NCBI GenBank assembly: GCA_014655195.1
Contig: BNBH01000015.1
Location: 145,243 to 209,242 of the forward strand
Source: Streptomyces cellulosae
Lineage (GTDB): Bacteria > Actinomycetota > Actinomycetes > Streptomycetales > Streptomycetaceae
Length of the DNA: 64,000 bases
Direction: 5' to 3'
Shown: positions 45,001-53,366 of the stretch, one piece after another
Layout of the letters: the number at the start of each line of letters is the position of its first letter
Position numbering within the stretch: position 1 is the stretch's first letter
Position numbers and translations under genes: made by a program
Notes under the pieces: generated by a model
Databases searched by the model: none
What the model was told of the DNA's origin: nothing
The model's input: only the letters and a program-made list of their open reading frames with translations

Positions 45001-45306
45001 GGTCCAGCCGCGGACCTGGGTCCTCATGCTGCCCCAGTGGGTGAGGCGCCGGGCGGGTCCGCCGTCGACGGGGGCGACGTGCACCTCGGGGGCGCCGTCG
45101 CGGGTGGAGGTCCAGGCGACGGTGGCGCCGTCCGGGGAGATCCGTGGGTGGTTCACCGGCACGTTGTCCGCGCTGACCCGCCAGGCGCGGCCGCCGTCGA
45201 GCGGGGCGAGCCACACGTCGTCCTCGGCGGTGAAGGCGACCAACTCGCCGTGCAGGTGCGGGAAACGGAGGTATGCGCTGGATGCGACCGATGCAGGCTG
45301 TGTCAC
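42028..45306 (-). CDS. Tricorn-type protease (S41 family)
   Basis: A 1092-residue cytoplasmic protease homologous to archaeal tricorn, which trims peptides released by the proteasome. N-terminal beta-propeller repeats (about 1-640) contain many 'SPDG'-type blades. A helical bundle, a PDZ domain (about 750-860) and the C-terminal S41 catalytic domain follow, with NEFSGSDGDIVNAA supplying the nucleophilic Ser. GTG 45306 is the start. Two copies of a Streptomyces dispersed repeat lie in frame in the first propeller (44528-44569 and 44656-44696), adding about a dozen residues each. Confidence 0.92.
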   Translation of the reverse strand: MTQPASVASSAYLRFPHLHGELVAFTAEDDVWLAPLDGGRAWRVSADNVPVNHPRISPDGATVAWTSTRDGAPEVHVAPVDGGPARRLTHWGSMRTQVRGWTADGRVLALTTHGQASLRRTWARAVPLDGGPAETLPYGPVGDVAAGPRTVLLSATMGREAAAWKRYRGGTAGKLWIDREGDGEFVRLHEDLDGNIEYPLWVGMGVPPLERSREWGRIAFLSDHEGTGALYSSLADGSDLRRHTPLGGASRSSEAESGGGFYARHAATDGTRVVWSSAGELWILDDLDTAEPRRLDVRLGGQRVDLQPFPVNAARWFGSASPDHTARGSAVCVRGTIHWVTHRSGPARALAATPGVRARRPRTFRADGEEWVVWVTDAEGDDALEFAPATGPAPGATPRRLAAGQLGRVVELAMAPDGSRAAIASHDGRLLLVERETGEVREVDRSEDGDVSGLVFSPDSGWLAWSHPGPRPLSQIKLAHTTDLSVTEATPLRFQDYAPAFTLDGKHLAFLSTRSFDPVYDEHVFDLAFVEGVRPYLITLAAATPSPFGPQRHGRPFETPDRDETPDSEGTPTTRIDLDGLADRIVPFPVEAARYSNLRAAKDGVLWLRHPVRGVLGASRATPDDPDPKTDLERYDLAQQRIEHLAVDADHFEVSGDGKRVLLWTDGRLKVVPSDRRASSDDDSDSNITVDLARVRQFVDPSAEWRQMFEENGRIMRDNFWRPDMNGVDWDGVLDRYRPVLDRLATHDDLVDLLWEVHGELGTSHAYVTPRGGFGGGPRQGLLGADISRHEDGSWRVDRILPAETSDPEARSPLAAPGVAIRPGDAIVAVAGQPVDPVTGPAPLLVGTAGKPVELTVSPAGGGEPRHAVVVPLADEEPLRYHAWVADRRAYVLEKSGGRLGYIHVPDMQAPGWAQIHRDLRVEVLREGLVVDVRENRGGHTSQLVVEKLARRIVGWDLPRGMRAESYPRDAPRGPVVAVANEFSGSDGDIVNAAIKALGIGPVVGTRTWGGVIGIDSRYRLVDGTLVTQPKYAFWLEGYGWDVENHGVDPDVEVVQRPQDHAAGRDVQLDEAVRLALEALESTPAKTPPRLS
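44528..44696. repeat. Two copies of a dispersed palindromic repeat inside the tricorn gene
   Basis: Bases 44528-44569 and 44656-44696 both read CCTCCCCCACTCTCGGCT, one base of difference, then CGCTCGAGCGGG and a short tail. CTCG and CGAG arms give a hairpin. Both copies stay in frame and encode SRSSEAESGGG and PPLERSREWG. The motif resembles one I recall as common between Streptomyces genes. Confidence 0.8.
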
Positions 45307-45351
45307 CCGATCACCCTATGGGCGCGCGTGCGGTCCGGCCAGGGGTTCCGA

Positions 45352-45894
45352 TCACTTGCCCTCGACGGGGCGACAGTTCGGGTACTGGTCGCACCACACG
45401 GTCGTGGTGACGGTCACGGTGACGGTGGGCCGCGGGCCCTGCCGCGTCGGTTCGCCCACGCGGGGCGGGCTCTTGGAGTCGCAGTCGCCCAGTCCCTCGA
45501 CGTGGAACACCTGCCGGCCGTCCACCTTCGCGGTGATGTCACCGCGGACGCAGGCGTTGTTGACGGCGTGGGTGACCCGCCCGGTGACCGTGATCTCCTT
45601 GCCGCCCTCCGTCTCGCCCTCGCAGTCGACCGAGGCGGCGGTCTCCTCCGACGCCGGCGACGCCGACCGGTCCCGGTCCCCGAAGGACGCGGTGCAGGTG
45701 AGCCAGCGGACCTTGTCCTTCTGCCGGTTGAGCTCCTTGGTCACGGTCCCGTCGGTGGTGATCGCCACGGCGGCGGAACTGAGGCTGCCGCCTTCGCAGG
45801 CGGTCGCGCCGGCGGCCGCGGCCACGGCGAACACGACGACGGCGGTGTGCCGCCGCCAACGCCGCCCTTTCGGGACCCACTTCGTCGCCCCCAT
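45352..45894 (-). CDS. Secreted protein or lipoprotein of unknown function
   Basis: A 180-residue exported protein. A basic start (MGATKWVPKGRRWRRH) and the hydrophobic VVVFAVAAAAGATACEGG form a signal peptide; the Cys may be a lipobox (ATAC), although the -3 Leu is missing. The mature part includes TVTKELNRQKDKVRWLTC, which looks like a DUF4333-type domain, with four or more Cys and a Thr/Val-rich tail. It follows the tricorn gene's start by 45 bp on the minus strand, so it lies upstream of it. Confidence 0.75.
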   Translation of the reverse strand: MGATKWVPKGRRWRRHTAVVVFAVAAAAGATACEGGSLSSAAVAITTDGTVTKELNRQKDKVRWLTCTASFGDRDRSASPASEETAASVDCEGETEGGKEITVTGRVTHAVNNACVRGDITAKVDGRQVFHVEGLGDCDSKSPPRVGEPTRQGPRPTVTVTVTTTVWCDQYPNCRPVEGK

Positions 45895-45960
45895 GCACGG
45901 CAGCGTGCCATCGCCGCCGGCGCGGCGGTAGGGCGCATTGGGCCACGTGTGGCGACCGCC

Positions 45961-46054
45961 CTGGGGGCCGCGCCCCCGGACCCTCGGCGGGAGACCAGGA
46001 AATTCAGCCCCTCCGGCGTTCGAGGAGCGAGGTCCGGGGCGGAGCCCCGGGGCG
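45961..46054. repeat. Streptomyces-type intergenic inverted repeats
   Basis: GGGGGCCGCGCCCCC (45963-45977) and GTCCGGGGCGGAGCCCCGG (from 46032) flank a CCTCCGGCGTTCGAGG core. The layout is the same as the repeat at 51931-52050, so this is a degenerate copy. It may also act as terminator for rsmE. Confidence 0.75.
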
Positions 46055-46795
46055 TCAGGACCAGCGCCCGGTCCGCCCCAGCAGCAGCGCGGCAGCGGCC
46101 GTACCCGCCGTGGACGTCCGCAGCACGCTCCTCCCGAGGCGGTACGCCCGGGCCCCCACGCTCTCGAAGAGCTCCAACTCCTCGGGGGACACCCCGCCTT
46201 CGGGCCCGACGACCAGCACGATGTCCCCGGTGCCGGGCAAGGGCGCCGAAGCCAACGGCTCCGTCCCACTCTCGTGCAGCACCGCCGCGAACTCCGCTTC
46301 GGCGAGAACCGAAGCAACCCCCTTGCTCGTCGCCGCGTCCGCCACCTCCGGGAACCGCACCCGGCGCGACTGCTTGCCCGCCTCCCGGGCGGTGGCCCGC
46401 CACTTGGCGAGGGACTTCACGCCCCGCTCGCCCTTCCACTGCGTGATGCACCGCGACGCCGCCCACGGCACGATCGCGTCGACGCCGACCTCGGTCATGG
46501 TCTCCACGGCCAGCTCGCCCCGGTCGCCCTTGGGCAGCGCCTGCACGACGGTCAGCCGGGGCGTCTCCGCCGGCTCCTCGACGACCTCCCCGAGCCGGAC
46601 GATCAGCCGGTCCTTGCCCTCGGCGCCCTCCACCTCGCCGGGGGCCCAGCGGCCCGCTCCGTCGGTGAGGACGACCTCCTCGCCGGCCCGCAGCCGCTTC
46701 ACGGCGACGGCGTGCCGGCCCTCGGGACCGCCAAGGACGTAACGGCCGGTACCGCCGGTGTCGAAGTCGTCGACGACGAACACGGGCGCGGTCAT
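46055..46795 (-). CDS. rsmE: 16S rRNA m3U1498 methyltransferase
   Basis: A 246-residue SPOUT-class methyltransferase that modifies U1498 of 16S rRNA. The N-terminal PUA-like domain includes RYVLGGPEGRHAVAVKRLRAGE. The C-terminal trefoil-knot domain has LVVGPEGGVSPEELELFESV and RLGRSVLRTSTAGTAAAALL, the SAM-binding knot. The ATG overlaps the nitronate monooxygenase stop codon by four bases. Confidence 0.96.
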   Translation of the reverse strand: MTAPVFVVDDFDTGGTGRYVLGGPEGRHAVAVKRLRAGEEVVLTDGAGRWAPGEVEGAEGKDRLIVRLGEVVEEPAETPRLTVVQALPKGDRGELAVETMTEVGVDAIVPWAASRCITQWKGERGVKSLAKWRATAREAGKQSRRVRFPEVADAATSKGVASVLAEAEFAAVLHESGTEPLASAPLPGTGDIVLVVGPEGGVSPEELELFESVGARAYRLGRSVLRTSTAGTAAAALLLGRTGRWS

Positions 46796-47865
46796 CGGGC
46801 ACCTCCCGCCGACAACGCTGTCCGGGCGGAGGCCAGTTCGGCGACCAGAACCTCCACCAGCTGCCCCGCGGGCAGCTCACGGGCCATCCGATGGCCCTGC
46901 CCCGCCCACAGCGCGAGCCCCTGCGCGTCCCCCGCCTTCGCGGCGGCCTTCCGCAGCGGCGCGGTGAGGTGGTGGACCTGCGGGTAGGCGGCGGGCGCGT
47001 ACGGGCCGTGCTCGCGGACGAAGCGGTTGACCAGGGCGCGCGCCGGGCGGCCGCTGAAGGCGCGGGTGAGCTCGGTGCGGGCGAAGAGGGGATTGGTGAG
47101 AGCCTGCTTGTGCAGGGCGTGCGCGCCGGACTCATGGGCGGCGACGAAGGCCGTGCCCAGCTGGGCCGCCCTCGCGCCGGCCGCGCACACGGCGGCGATC
47201 TGGCCGCCGCGCATGATGCCGCCGGCGGCGACGATCGGGATGCCCACGGACTCGCGGACCTGGGCGACGAGGGACAGCAGTCCGATGCCGCTGCCGTCGG
47301 TCTCGAGGAGGTCCCGGTGGGTGCCCTGGTGGCCGCCGGCCTCGACGCCCTGGGCGATCACCACGTCGGCGCCGGCCCGTTCCACGGCGCGGGCCTCCTC
47401 GGCGGTCGTCGCGGTGACGAAGGTGAGGGTGCCGACGCGGTGCAGCGCGTCGATCACCTCGCGGGCCGGGACGCCGAAGTGGAACGACACGACCGGCACG
47501 GGGTTGTCGAGCAGCACGGCGAGCTTGGCGTCGTAGCCGTCGTCGCGGCCGCTCTCGGGGTCGCCCAGCTCGGTCTCGTACCAGGAGGCCTCGCCGGCCA
47601 GCTGGTGGGCGTAGACGTCGACGGCGGCGGGGTCGGCCGTCTCCGGCTGGGGCAGGAAGAGGTTGACGCCGAAGGGGCGGGAGGTGAGTCCCCGCAGCTG
47701 CTTGATCTCCTGGTACATCCCGTCCGCGGTCTTGTACCCGGCGGCCAGGAAACCGAGCCCGCCCGCGTCGGACACGGCGGCGGCGAGCTGCGGCACCGAC
47801 ACGCCGCCCGCCATGGGCGCCTGCACGATCGGGTGCGGGAAGAGATCGGTCAGTACGGAGGACAT
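46792..47865 (-). CDS. Nitronate monooxygenase family flavoprotein
   Basis: A 357-residue FMN-dependent TIM-barrel enzyme that oxidises nitronates such as propionate-3-nitronate. PIVQAPMAGGVSVPQLAAAV is the N-terminal family signature. DVVIAQGVEAGGHQGTHRD carries the conserved active-site His and flavin-binding Gly-rich strand, and IPIVAAGGIMRGGQIAAVCA the phosphate-binding loop. It is coupled to rsmE by an ATGA overlap. Confidence 0.92.
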   Translation of the reverse strand: MSSVLTDLFPHPIVQAPMAGGVSVPQLAAAVSDAGGLGFLAAGYKTADGMYQEIKQLRGLTSRPFGVNLFLPQPETADPAAVDVYAHQLAGEASWYETELGDPESGRDDGYDAKLAVLLDNPVPVVSFHFGVPAREVIDALHRVGTLTFVTATTAEEARAVERAGADVVIAQGVEAGGHQGTHRDLLETDGSGIGLLSLVAQVRESVGIPIVAAGGIMRGGQIAAVCAAGARAAQLGTAFVAAHESGAHALHKQALTNPLFARTELTRAFSGRPARALVNRFVREHGPYAPAAYPQVHHLTAPLRKAAAKAGDAQGLALWAGQGHRMARELPAGQLVEVLVAELASARTALSAGGAR

Positions 47866-47999
47866 GACCGCATGTTGTCACGTCCCCCGACCAACTCCGA
47901 ATCGACCCTTCCCCTTGGCATAAGCCACTTTTCGCCGGGCCGCCGACCACGCCGGCGGCCCTCGGCGAGGGGCGGGGTCAGCGCCCGTCGAACGGCCGC

Positions 48000-49139
48000 T
48001 CAGCGCCCGTTGAACGCGTCCTTGAGCCGCGAGAACAGGCCCTGCTGACCGGGCTGGAACTGCCCCGTCGGCCGTTCCTCGCCGCGCAGCTTCGCCAGCT
48101 CGCGGAGCAGCCGCTCCTGCTCCGGGTCCAGCTTGGTCGGGGTCTGCACCTCGACGTGGACGATGAGGTCGCCCCGGCCGCCGCCGCGCAGATGCGTGAC
48201 GCCCCGGCCGTGCAGCGGGATCGACTGGCCGGACTGGGTGCCGGGCCGGATGTCGACCTCCTCCATGCCGTCCAGCGTCTCCAGCGGCACCTTGGTGCCG
48301 AGCGCCGCCGCGGTCATCGGGATGGTGACCGTGCAGTGCAGGTCGTCCCCGCGCCGCTGGAACGTCGGGTGGGGCAGCTCGTGGATCTCCACGTACAGGT
48401 CGCCGGCGGGGCCGCCGCCGGGACCGACCTCGCCCTCGCCGGCCAGCTGGATCCGCGTGCCGTTGTCGACGCCGGCCGGGATCTTGACCGTGAGCGTGCG
48501 GCGGGAGCGGACCCGGCCGTCGCCCGCGCACTCCGGGCAGGGCGTGGGCACCACCGTGCCGAAGCCCTGGCACTGGGGGCAGGGCCGCGAGGTCATGACC
48601 TGTCCCAGGAAGGACCGGGTGACCTGCGAGACCTCACCGCGGCCGCGGCACATGTCACACGTCTGGGCGGACGTGCCAGGGGCCGCGCCCTCGCCGTTGC
48701 AGGTGTTGCAGACGACGGCCGTGTCGACCTGGATGTCCTTGGTCGTGCCGAAGGCGGCCTCGTCCAGCTCCACCTCGATCCGGATCATGGCGTCCTGGCC
48801 GCGGCGGGTGCGCGAGCGCGGTCCGCGCTGCGACGCCGTGCCGAAGAACGCGTCCATGATGTCGGAGAAGTTGCCGAAGCCCCCGGCCCCGAAGCCGCCC
48901 GCGCCGCCGGCGCCGCCGGACTGCGAGAGCGGGTCGCCGCCGAGGTCGTAGACCTGCTTCTTCTGCGGGTCCGACAGCACCTCGTAGGCGGCGTTGATCT
49001 CCTTGAACCGCTCCTGGGTCTTCGGATCCGGATTGACGTCCGGATGCAGCTCGCGGGCGAGCCGCCGGAAGGCCTTCTTGATCTCTTCCTGCGACGCGTC
49101 GCGGCGTACGCCGAGTACGGCGTAGTAGTCCGTGGCCAC
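48000..49139 (-). CDS. dnaJ: Chaperone DnaJ
   Basis: A 379-residue type I J-protein that stimulates DnaK. The J domain (about 1-70) contains HPDVN (the HPD motif). It is followed by a Gly/Phe-rich segment, four CxxCxGxG-like zinc repeats (CNTCNGEG, CDMCRGRG, CPQCQGFG, CPECAGDG at about 140-210) and the substrate-binding C-terminus. The start is GTG 49139, immediately after the hrcA TAG, as in the hrcA-dnaJ2 operon of Streptomyces. The last 17 bases are nearly duplicated at 47978-47994, just past the stop codon. Confidence 0.96.
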   Translation of the reverse strand: MATDYYAVLGVRRDASQEEIKKAFRRLARELHPDVNPDPKTQERFKEINAAYEVLSDPQKKQVYDLGGDPLSQSGGAGGAGGFGAGGFGNFSDIMDAFFGTASQRGPRSRTRRGQDAMIRIEVELDEAAFGTTKDIQVDTAVVCNTCNGEGAAPGTSAQTCDMCRGRGEVSQVTRSFLGQVMTSRPCPQCQGFGTVVPTPCPECAGDGRVRSRRTLTVKIPAGVDNGTRIQLAGEGEVGPGGGPAGDLYVEIHELPHPTFQRRGDDLHCTVTIPMTAAALGTKVPLETLDGMEEVDIRPGTQSGQSIPLHGRGVTHLRGGGRGDLIVHVEVQTPTKLDPEQERLLRELAKLRGEERPTGQFQPGQQGLFSRLKDAFNGR

Positions 49140-50156
49140 CTATGACTCCGCCAGGATCTGTCCGACGTACCGTGCCACTGCGCGTACCGCTCCCATCGTT
49201 CCGGGGTAGTCCATGCGGGTCGGTCCGACCACGCCGAGCTTGGCGACAGCCTCGCCGCCCGAACCGTAGCCGACCGACACGACGGACGTGGAGTTGAGTC
49301 CTTCGTGGGCGTTCTCGTGACCGATCCGTACGGTCACACCCGGATCCTTCGCCTCGCCGAGCAGCTTGAGGAGCACGACCTGCTCCTCGAGCGCCTCCAG
49401 GACGGGCCGGATCGTGAGGGGGAAGTCGTGCCCGAAGCGGGTGAGGTTGGCGGTACCGCCGATCATCAGCTGCTCCTCGTTCTCCTCGACGAGCGTCTCC
49501 AGGAGAGTGGAGAGCACCGTGGAGACCGTACCGCGGTCGTCGGCCTCGAACGCCTCCGGGAGGTCCTCCACCAGACTCGGCACATCGGCGAACCGGCGGC
49601 CCGCGACCCGGCTGTTGAGCCGCGCCCGCAGGTCGGCCAGGGACGCCTCGCCGAACGGCGCGGGGCAGTCGACCATGCGCTGCTCGACCCGGCCGGTGTC
49701 GGTGATCAGCACCAGCATCAGCCGCGCAGGGGCGAGGGACAGCAACTCCACGTGCCGCACCGTCGAACGGGTCAGCGAGGGGTACTGCACCACGGCGACC
49801 TGCCGGGTGAGCTGCGCGAGCAGCCGCACCGTGCGGGCCACCACGTCGTCGAGGTCGACGGCGCCCTCGAGGAAGTTCTGGATGGCCCGCCGCTCGGGCG
49901 GGCTCATCGGCTTGACGCCGGCCAGCTTGTCGACGAACAGCCGGTAGCCCTTGTCGGTGGGGATGCGCCCGGCGCTGGTGTGGGGCTGGGCGATGAAGCC
50001 CTCCTCCTCCAGGGCCGCCATGTCGTTGCGCACGGTGGCCGGGGAGACGCCGAGCTTGTGCCGCTCGGTGAGGGCCTTCGACCCGACGGGCTCCTCGGTG
50101 CCCACGTAGTCCTGGACGATCGCGCGCAACACCTGGAGCCTGCGTTCACTGAGCAT
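49140..50156 (-). CDS. hrcA: Heat-inducible transcription repressor HrcA
   Basis: A 338-residue winged-helix repressor of heat-shock operons. LSERRLQVLRAIVQDYVGTE and KLGVSPATVRNDMAALEEEG form the N-terminal DNA-binding domain, and PHTSAGRIPTDKGYRLFVD is the HrcA signature. The dimerisation domain follows. ATG 50156 is used; the open frame upstream is shadow. A CIRCE operator lies 39 bp upstream, so the gene is autoregulated together with dnaJ. Confidence 0.97.
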   Translation of the reverse strand: MLSERRLQVLRAIVQDYVGTEEPVGSKALTERHKLGVSPATVRNDMAALEEEGFIAQPHTSAGRIPTDKGYRLFVDKLAGVKPMSPPERRAIQNFLEGAVDLDDVVARTVRLLAQLTRQVAVVQYPSLTRSTVRHVELLSLAPARLMLVLITDTGRVEQRMVDCPAPFGEASLADLRARLNSRVAGRRFADVPSLVEDLPEAFEADDRGTVSTVLSTLLETLVEENEEQLMIGGTANLTRFGHDFPLTIRPVLEALEEQVVLLKLLGEAKDPGVTVRIGHENAHEGLNSTSVVSVGYGSGGEAVAKLGVVGPTRMDYPGTMGAVRAVARYVGQILAES

Positions 50157-50194
50157 CGCGCACACCTCCAGCTGGCTTCCGCCCGGTAACGACC

Positions 50195-50221
50195 CTGGCA
50201 CTCTTCGCACGCGAGTGCCAG
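50195..50221. promoter_or_regulatory. CIRCE operator for HrcA
   Basis: CTGGCACTC, nine bases, GAGTGCCAG is a perfect inverted repeat close to the CIRCE consensus TTAGCACTC-N9-GAGTGCTAA. It lies directly upstream of hrcA. Confidence 0.93.
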
Positions 50222-50318
50222 ACTTCCCCGGCCCAGTGTACGGCCGGGGGGTACGACGTCGGCAAGGCCGGTCCGCGCCGTGGTGCCGGGGGACGTCGTC
50301 CCCGCTAGCGTCCCGGTC

Positions 50319-51047
50319 ATGACCGTGACTTGGGAAGAGTCGGGATGGGAGCAACTGGCGCCGGGGGTCGGTCGGCGCCGGCTGCCGGGGTGGGACTGCA
50401 CCGCGGGGCTCGTGGCGGGCGCGGACGCCGTCCTGGCCGTCGACGCGGGCTCCTCCCTCGCCGAGGGCGCGCGGTTGCGGAGCGAGGCGCGGGAGCTGAC
50501 CGGCCGCCGTGTGACGCATCTCGCGCTCACCCATCCCCACTTCGACCATGTCCTCGGAGCGCCCGCGTTCGCGGACGCGGAGGTGTACGGGGCGGTCGGC
50601 CTGGACGTGGCGCTCGCCGGGCGGGGGCGGGACGAGCTGCGGGCGGACGCGGTGCGCTGGGGTCTCGACCCGGCGGAGGCCGACGCGGCGGTGGCGGCGC
50701 TGGTCCCTCCCCGGCACGCGGTGTCCGGCGAGTGGACGCTGGACCTGGGCGGCGGCCGCCAGGCGCTGCTGGCGAACGTGGGTCCCGGGCACACGGCGTA
50801 CGACCTGGTGGTGCTGGTGGCCGGGGACCCGGAGGTGGTGTTCTGCGGCGACCTGGTCGAGGAGTCGGACGAGCCGCAGGCGGGCCCGGACGCCGTCCCG
50901 TCCCGCTGGCCGGACGCCCTGGACCGGCTGCTGCGGCTGGGCGGCGAGGACGCGGTGTACGTCCCCGGCCATGGCGCGGTGGTCGACGCGGCGTTCGTAC
51001 GGGCCCAACGGGACGCGCTGGCGGCCCGGTTCGGCGTGTCGGAGTGA
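50319..51047 (+). CDS. Metallo-beta-lactamase-fold hydrolase
   Basis: A 242-residue MBL-fold protein. The metal site is LTHPHFDHVLGAPAF (HxHxDH type), with a further His in VGPGHTAYDLVV, the Asp in VFCGDLVEES and His in VPGHGAVVD. ATG 50319 begins the family-typical sequence. The substrate is unknown. It is divergent from hrcA and followed after 34 bp by the DUF3097 gene. Confidence 0.9.
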   Translation: MTVTWEESGWEQLAPGVGRRRLPGWDCTAGLVAGADAVLAVDAGSSLAEGARLRSEARELTGRRVTHLALTHPHFDHVLGAPAFADAEVYGAVGLDVALAGRGRDELRADAVRWGLDPAEADAAVAALVPPRHAVSGEWTLDLGGGRQALLANVGPGHTAYDLVVLVAGDPEVVFCGDLVEESDEPQAGPDAVPSRWPDALDRLLRLGGEDAVYVPGHGAVVDAAFVRAQRDALAARFGVSE

Positions 51048-51081
51048 TCATCGTGCCGGTGTCGCTCGTATCGTCGGCAGA

Positions 51082-51888
51082 ATGCGCCAGTACTCCGCCG
51101 ATCTGACCCCTCCGTGGAAGAAGCCGCAGTCCGTCCCCGAGGTGCCGGCCGAGCCGGGCCTCGTGGTGGAGGAGCCCGGCACCGGGTTCTGCGGCGCCGT
51201 GATCCGCTGCGAGGCGGGCACGGTGACCCTGGAGGACCGCTTCGGCAAGCACCGGGTGTTCCCGCTGGAGCCGCGGGGGTTCCTGCTGGAGGGCCGCGTG
51301 GTGACGCTGGTCCGCCCCTCCTCCGGCCCCGCCCGCCCCACCCGCACGGCGTCAGGCTCGGTCGCCGTCCCCGGCGCACGGGCGCGGGTCGCCCGCGCCG
51401 GGCGCATCTACGTCGAGGGCCGGCACGACGCCGAGCTGGTCGAGAAGGTGTGGGGCGACGACCTGCGGATCGAGGGGGTGGTCGTCGAGTACCTGGAGGG
51501 CGTGGACGACCTCCCGTCGATCGTGGAGTCCTTCGCCCCCGGGCCCGACGCGCGGCTGGGGGTGCTGGTGGACCACCTGGTGCCGGGCTCGAAGGAGTGG
51601 CGGATCGCCCAGACGGTGACGAGCGAGCACGCGCTGGTGGTGGGGCATCCGTACATCGACATCTGGGAAGCCGTGAAGCCGGCGTCGGTGGGGATCGAGG
51701 CGTGGCCTCGTGTGCCGCGGGGGGTGGACTGGAAGACGGGGGTGTGCGGGGCGCTGGGGTGGCGGGTCGCGCACACGGGGGAGGCGTGGCGCCGCATCCT
51801 GGACTCCGTCCACTCGTACAAGGACCTGGAGCCGCAGCTCCTCGGCCGGGTGGAGGAACTGATCGACTTCGTCACGGCGCCGGCGTGA
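51082..51888 (+). CDS. DUF3097 family protein
   Basis: A 268-residue actinobacterial protein of unknown function with a Toprim-like core: RIYVEGRHDAELVEKVWGDD resembles the first Toprim strand with its Glu. LGVLVDHLVPGSKEW and VGHPYIDIWEAVKP are conserved in the family. ATG 51082 is chosen. The location next to an MBL-fold gene and hemW is conserved in Streptomyces as I recall. Confidence 0.88.
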   Translation: MRQYSADLTPPWKKPQSVPEVPAEPGLVVEEPGTGFCGAVIRCEAGTVTLEDRFGKHRVFPLEPRGFLLEGRVVTLVRPSSGPARPTRTASGSVAVPGARARVARAGRIYVEGRHDAELVEKVWGDDLRIEGVVVEYLEGVDDLPSIVESFAPGPDARLGVLVDHLVPGSKEWRIAQTVTSEHALVVGHPYIDIWEAVKPASVGIEAWPRVPRGVDWKTGVCGALGWRVAHTGEAWRRILDSVHSYKDLEPQLLGRVEELIDFVTAPA

Positions 51889-51930
51889 CACCCGGGTTTT
51901 TCGCCCCCGCCGCCCCTTCCCGTCCCGTCC

Positions 51931-52050
51931 CTGGGGGCTGCGCCCCCAGACCCCTTGTCGGCCCTGGCGGGCCTCGTCCTCAAACGCCGGACGGGCTGAT
52001 TTCAGCCCGTCCGGCGTTTGAGGGGCGGGGTCCGGGGCGGAGCCCCGGGG
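51931..52050. repeat. Nested intergenic palindrome with 21-bp arms
   Basis: CTCAAACGCCGGACGGGCTG starts a 21-base arm (51979-51999) exactly mirrored at 52002-52022 around TT. It is flanked by GGGGGCTGCGCCCCC (51933-51947) and GGGGCGGAGCCCCGG (about 52033-52048). It lies between convergent DUF3097 and hemW genes and may serve as bidirectional terminator. A degenerate relative is at 45961-46054. Confidence 0.88.
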
Positions 52051-52090
52051 TCGGGTATGGGAAGGGGCAGGGGGGCGAACAACCCTCTGG

Positions 52091-53332
52091 TCAGTCGACC
52101 AGGTCCCGCACCACCGCGTCCGCCAGCAGCCGCCCCCGCAGGGTGAGGGCCGCGTGGCCCTCCGCGAAAGGCTCGGGACGGAGCAGACCCTCCGACAGCG
52201 CGCGCCGGGCCGCAGCCAGCCCCTCCTCCCGGAGCAGATCCAACGGCACCCCCTCCCGAAGCCGAAGCTCCAGCAGAATCCGCTCCACCCGCCGGTCCTC
52301 GGAGGACAACACCTCACGCCCCGCCCCCGGCGACCGCCCCTCCCCCAGCGCCGACGCATACGCCCCCGGGTGCTTGACGTTCCACCACCGCACGCCACCG
52401 ACGTGCGAGTGGGCTCCGGGCCCGGCCCCCCACCAGTCCGCGCCCCGCCAGTACAGCTCGTTGTGCAAGCAACGCCCCGCCTCCGACGTCGCCCAGTTCG
52501 ACACCTCGTACCAGGAGAACCCCGCCCCCGCCAGCATCTCCTCCGCGATCAGGTACCGGTCCGCGTGGACGTCGTCGTCCGTCATCGGCACCTCTCCCCG
52601 CCGGATCCGCCGCGCCAGCTGCGTGCCCTCCTCGACGATCAGCGCGTACGCGCTGACATGGTCGGGGCCCGCCCCGATCGCCGCGTCCAGCGAGGCACGC
52701 CAGTCGTCGTCCGACTCCCCCGGCGTGCCGTAGATCAGATCCAGGTTGACGTGGTCGAACCCGGCCGCCCGCGCCTCGGCGACGCAGGCCTCGGGCCGGC
52801 CGGGGGTGTGGGTGCGGTCGAGGATCTTCAGCACGTGCTGCCGGGCGCTCTGCATGCCGAAGGAGATCCGGTTGAAGCCGCTGGCCCGCAGTTCGGCGAG
52901 GTAGGCGGGGTCGACCGACTCGGGGTTGGCCTCCGTGGTCACCTCGGCGTCCGGCGCGAGACCGAACTCCTCTCGGATCGCGCCCAGCATCCGCACCAGG
53001 TCGCCCGCGGCGAGCAGCGTGGGCGTGCCGCCGCCGACGAACACCGTGCGCACCGGCCGCGGGTCGTCGCCGAGCACCTTGCGGGCGAGCCGGATCTCGT
53101 CGACGAGGGTCTCGGCGTAGTTGTCGCGGGAGGCGAGCACGCCGCCGGTGCCGCGCAGCTCGGTGGCGGTGTAGGTGTTGAAGTCGCAGTAGCCGCAGCG
53201 GGTCGCGCAGTAGGGGACGTGCAGGTAGAACCCGAGGGGGCGGTCGGCCGCCCCGGCGAGCGCGGACGCGGGCAGCGCGCCGTCGGCGGGGACGGGCTCG
53301 CCGTCGGGGAGTGCGGAAGGCATGTGCTCCAT
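52091..53332 (-). CDS. hemW: Heme chaperone HemW (radical SAM)
   Basis: A 413-residue radical-SAM protein of the HemN-like class. The 4Fe-4S motif is YCATRCGYCDFNTYT (about residues 42-56), with GGGTPTLL for SAM binding and a HemN C-terminal domain. Lack of the extra N-terminal features of coproporphyrinogen dehydrogenase favours the heme chaperone HemW over true HemN. ATG 53332 is used; ATG 53323 is also possible. Confidence 0.9.
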   Translation of the reverse strand: MEHMPSALPDGEPVPADGALPASALAGAADRPLGFYLHVPYCATRCGYCDFNTYTATELRGTGGVLASRDNYAETLVDEIRLARKVLGDDPRPVRTVFVGGGTPTLLAAGDLVRMLGAIREEFGLAPDAEVTTEANPESVDPAYLAELRASGFNRISFGMQSARQHVLKILDRTHTPGRPEACVAEARAAGFDHVNLDLIYGTPGESDDDWRASLDAAIGAGPDHVSAYALIVEEGTQLARRIRRGEVPMTDDDVHADRYLIAEEMLAGAGFSWYEVSNWATSEAGRCLHNELYWRGADWWGAGPGAHSHVGGVRWWNVKHPGAYASALGEGRSPGAGREVLSSEDRRVERILLELRLREGVPLDLLREEGLAAARRALSEGLLRPEPFAEGHAALTLRGRLLADAVVRDLVD

Positions 53333-53366
53333 TGTCCCGCACCCTGGACCTTCCCTTTCCCGGCCC

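Noticed and set aside
49140..51008. Extended hrcA frame of 622 codons
   Set aside because: Upstream part crosses the CIRCE operator and the divergent MBL gene; HrcA homology begins at ATG 50156.
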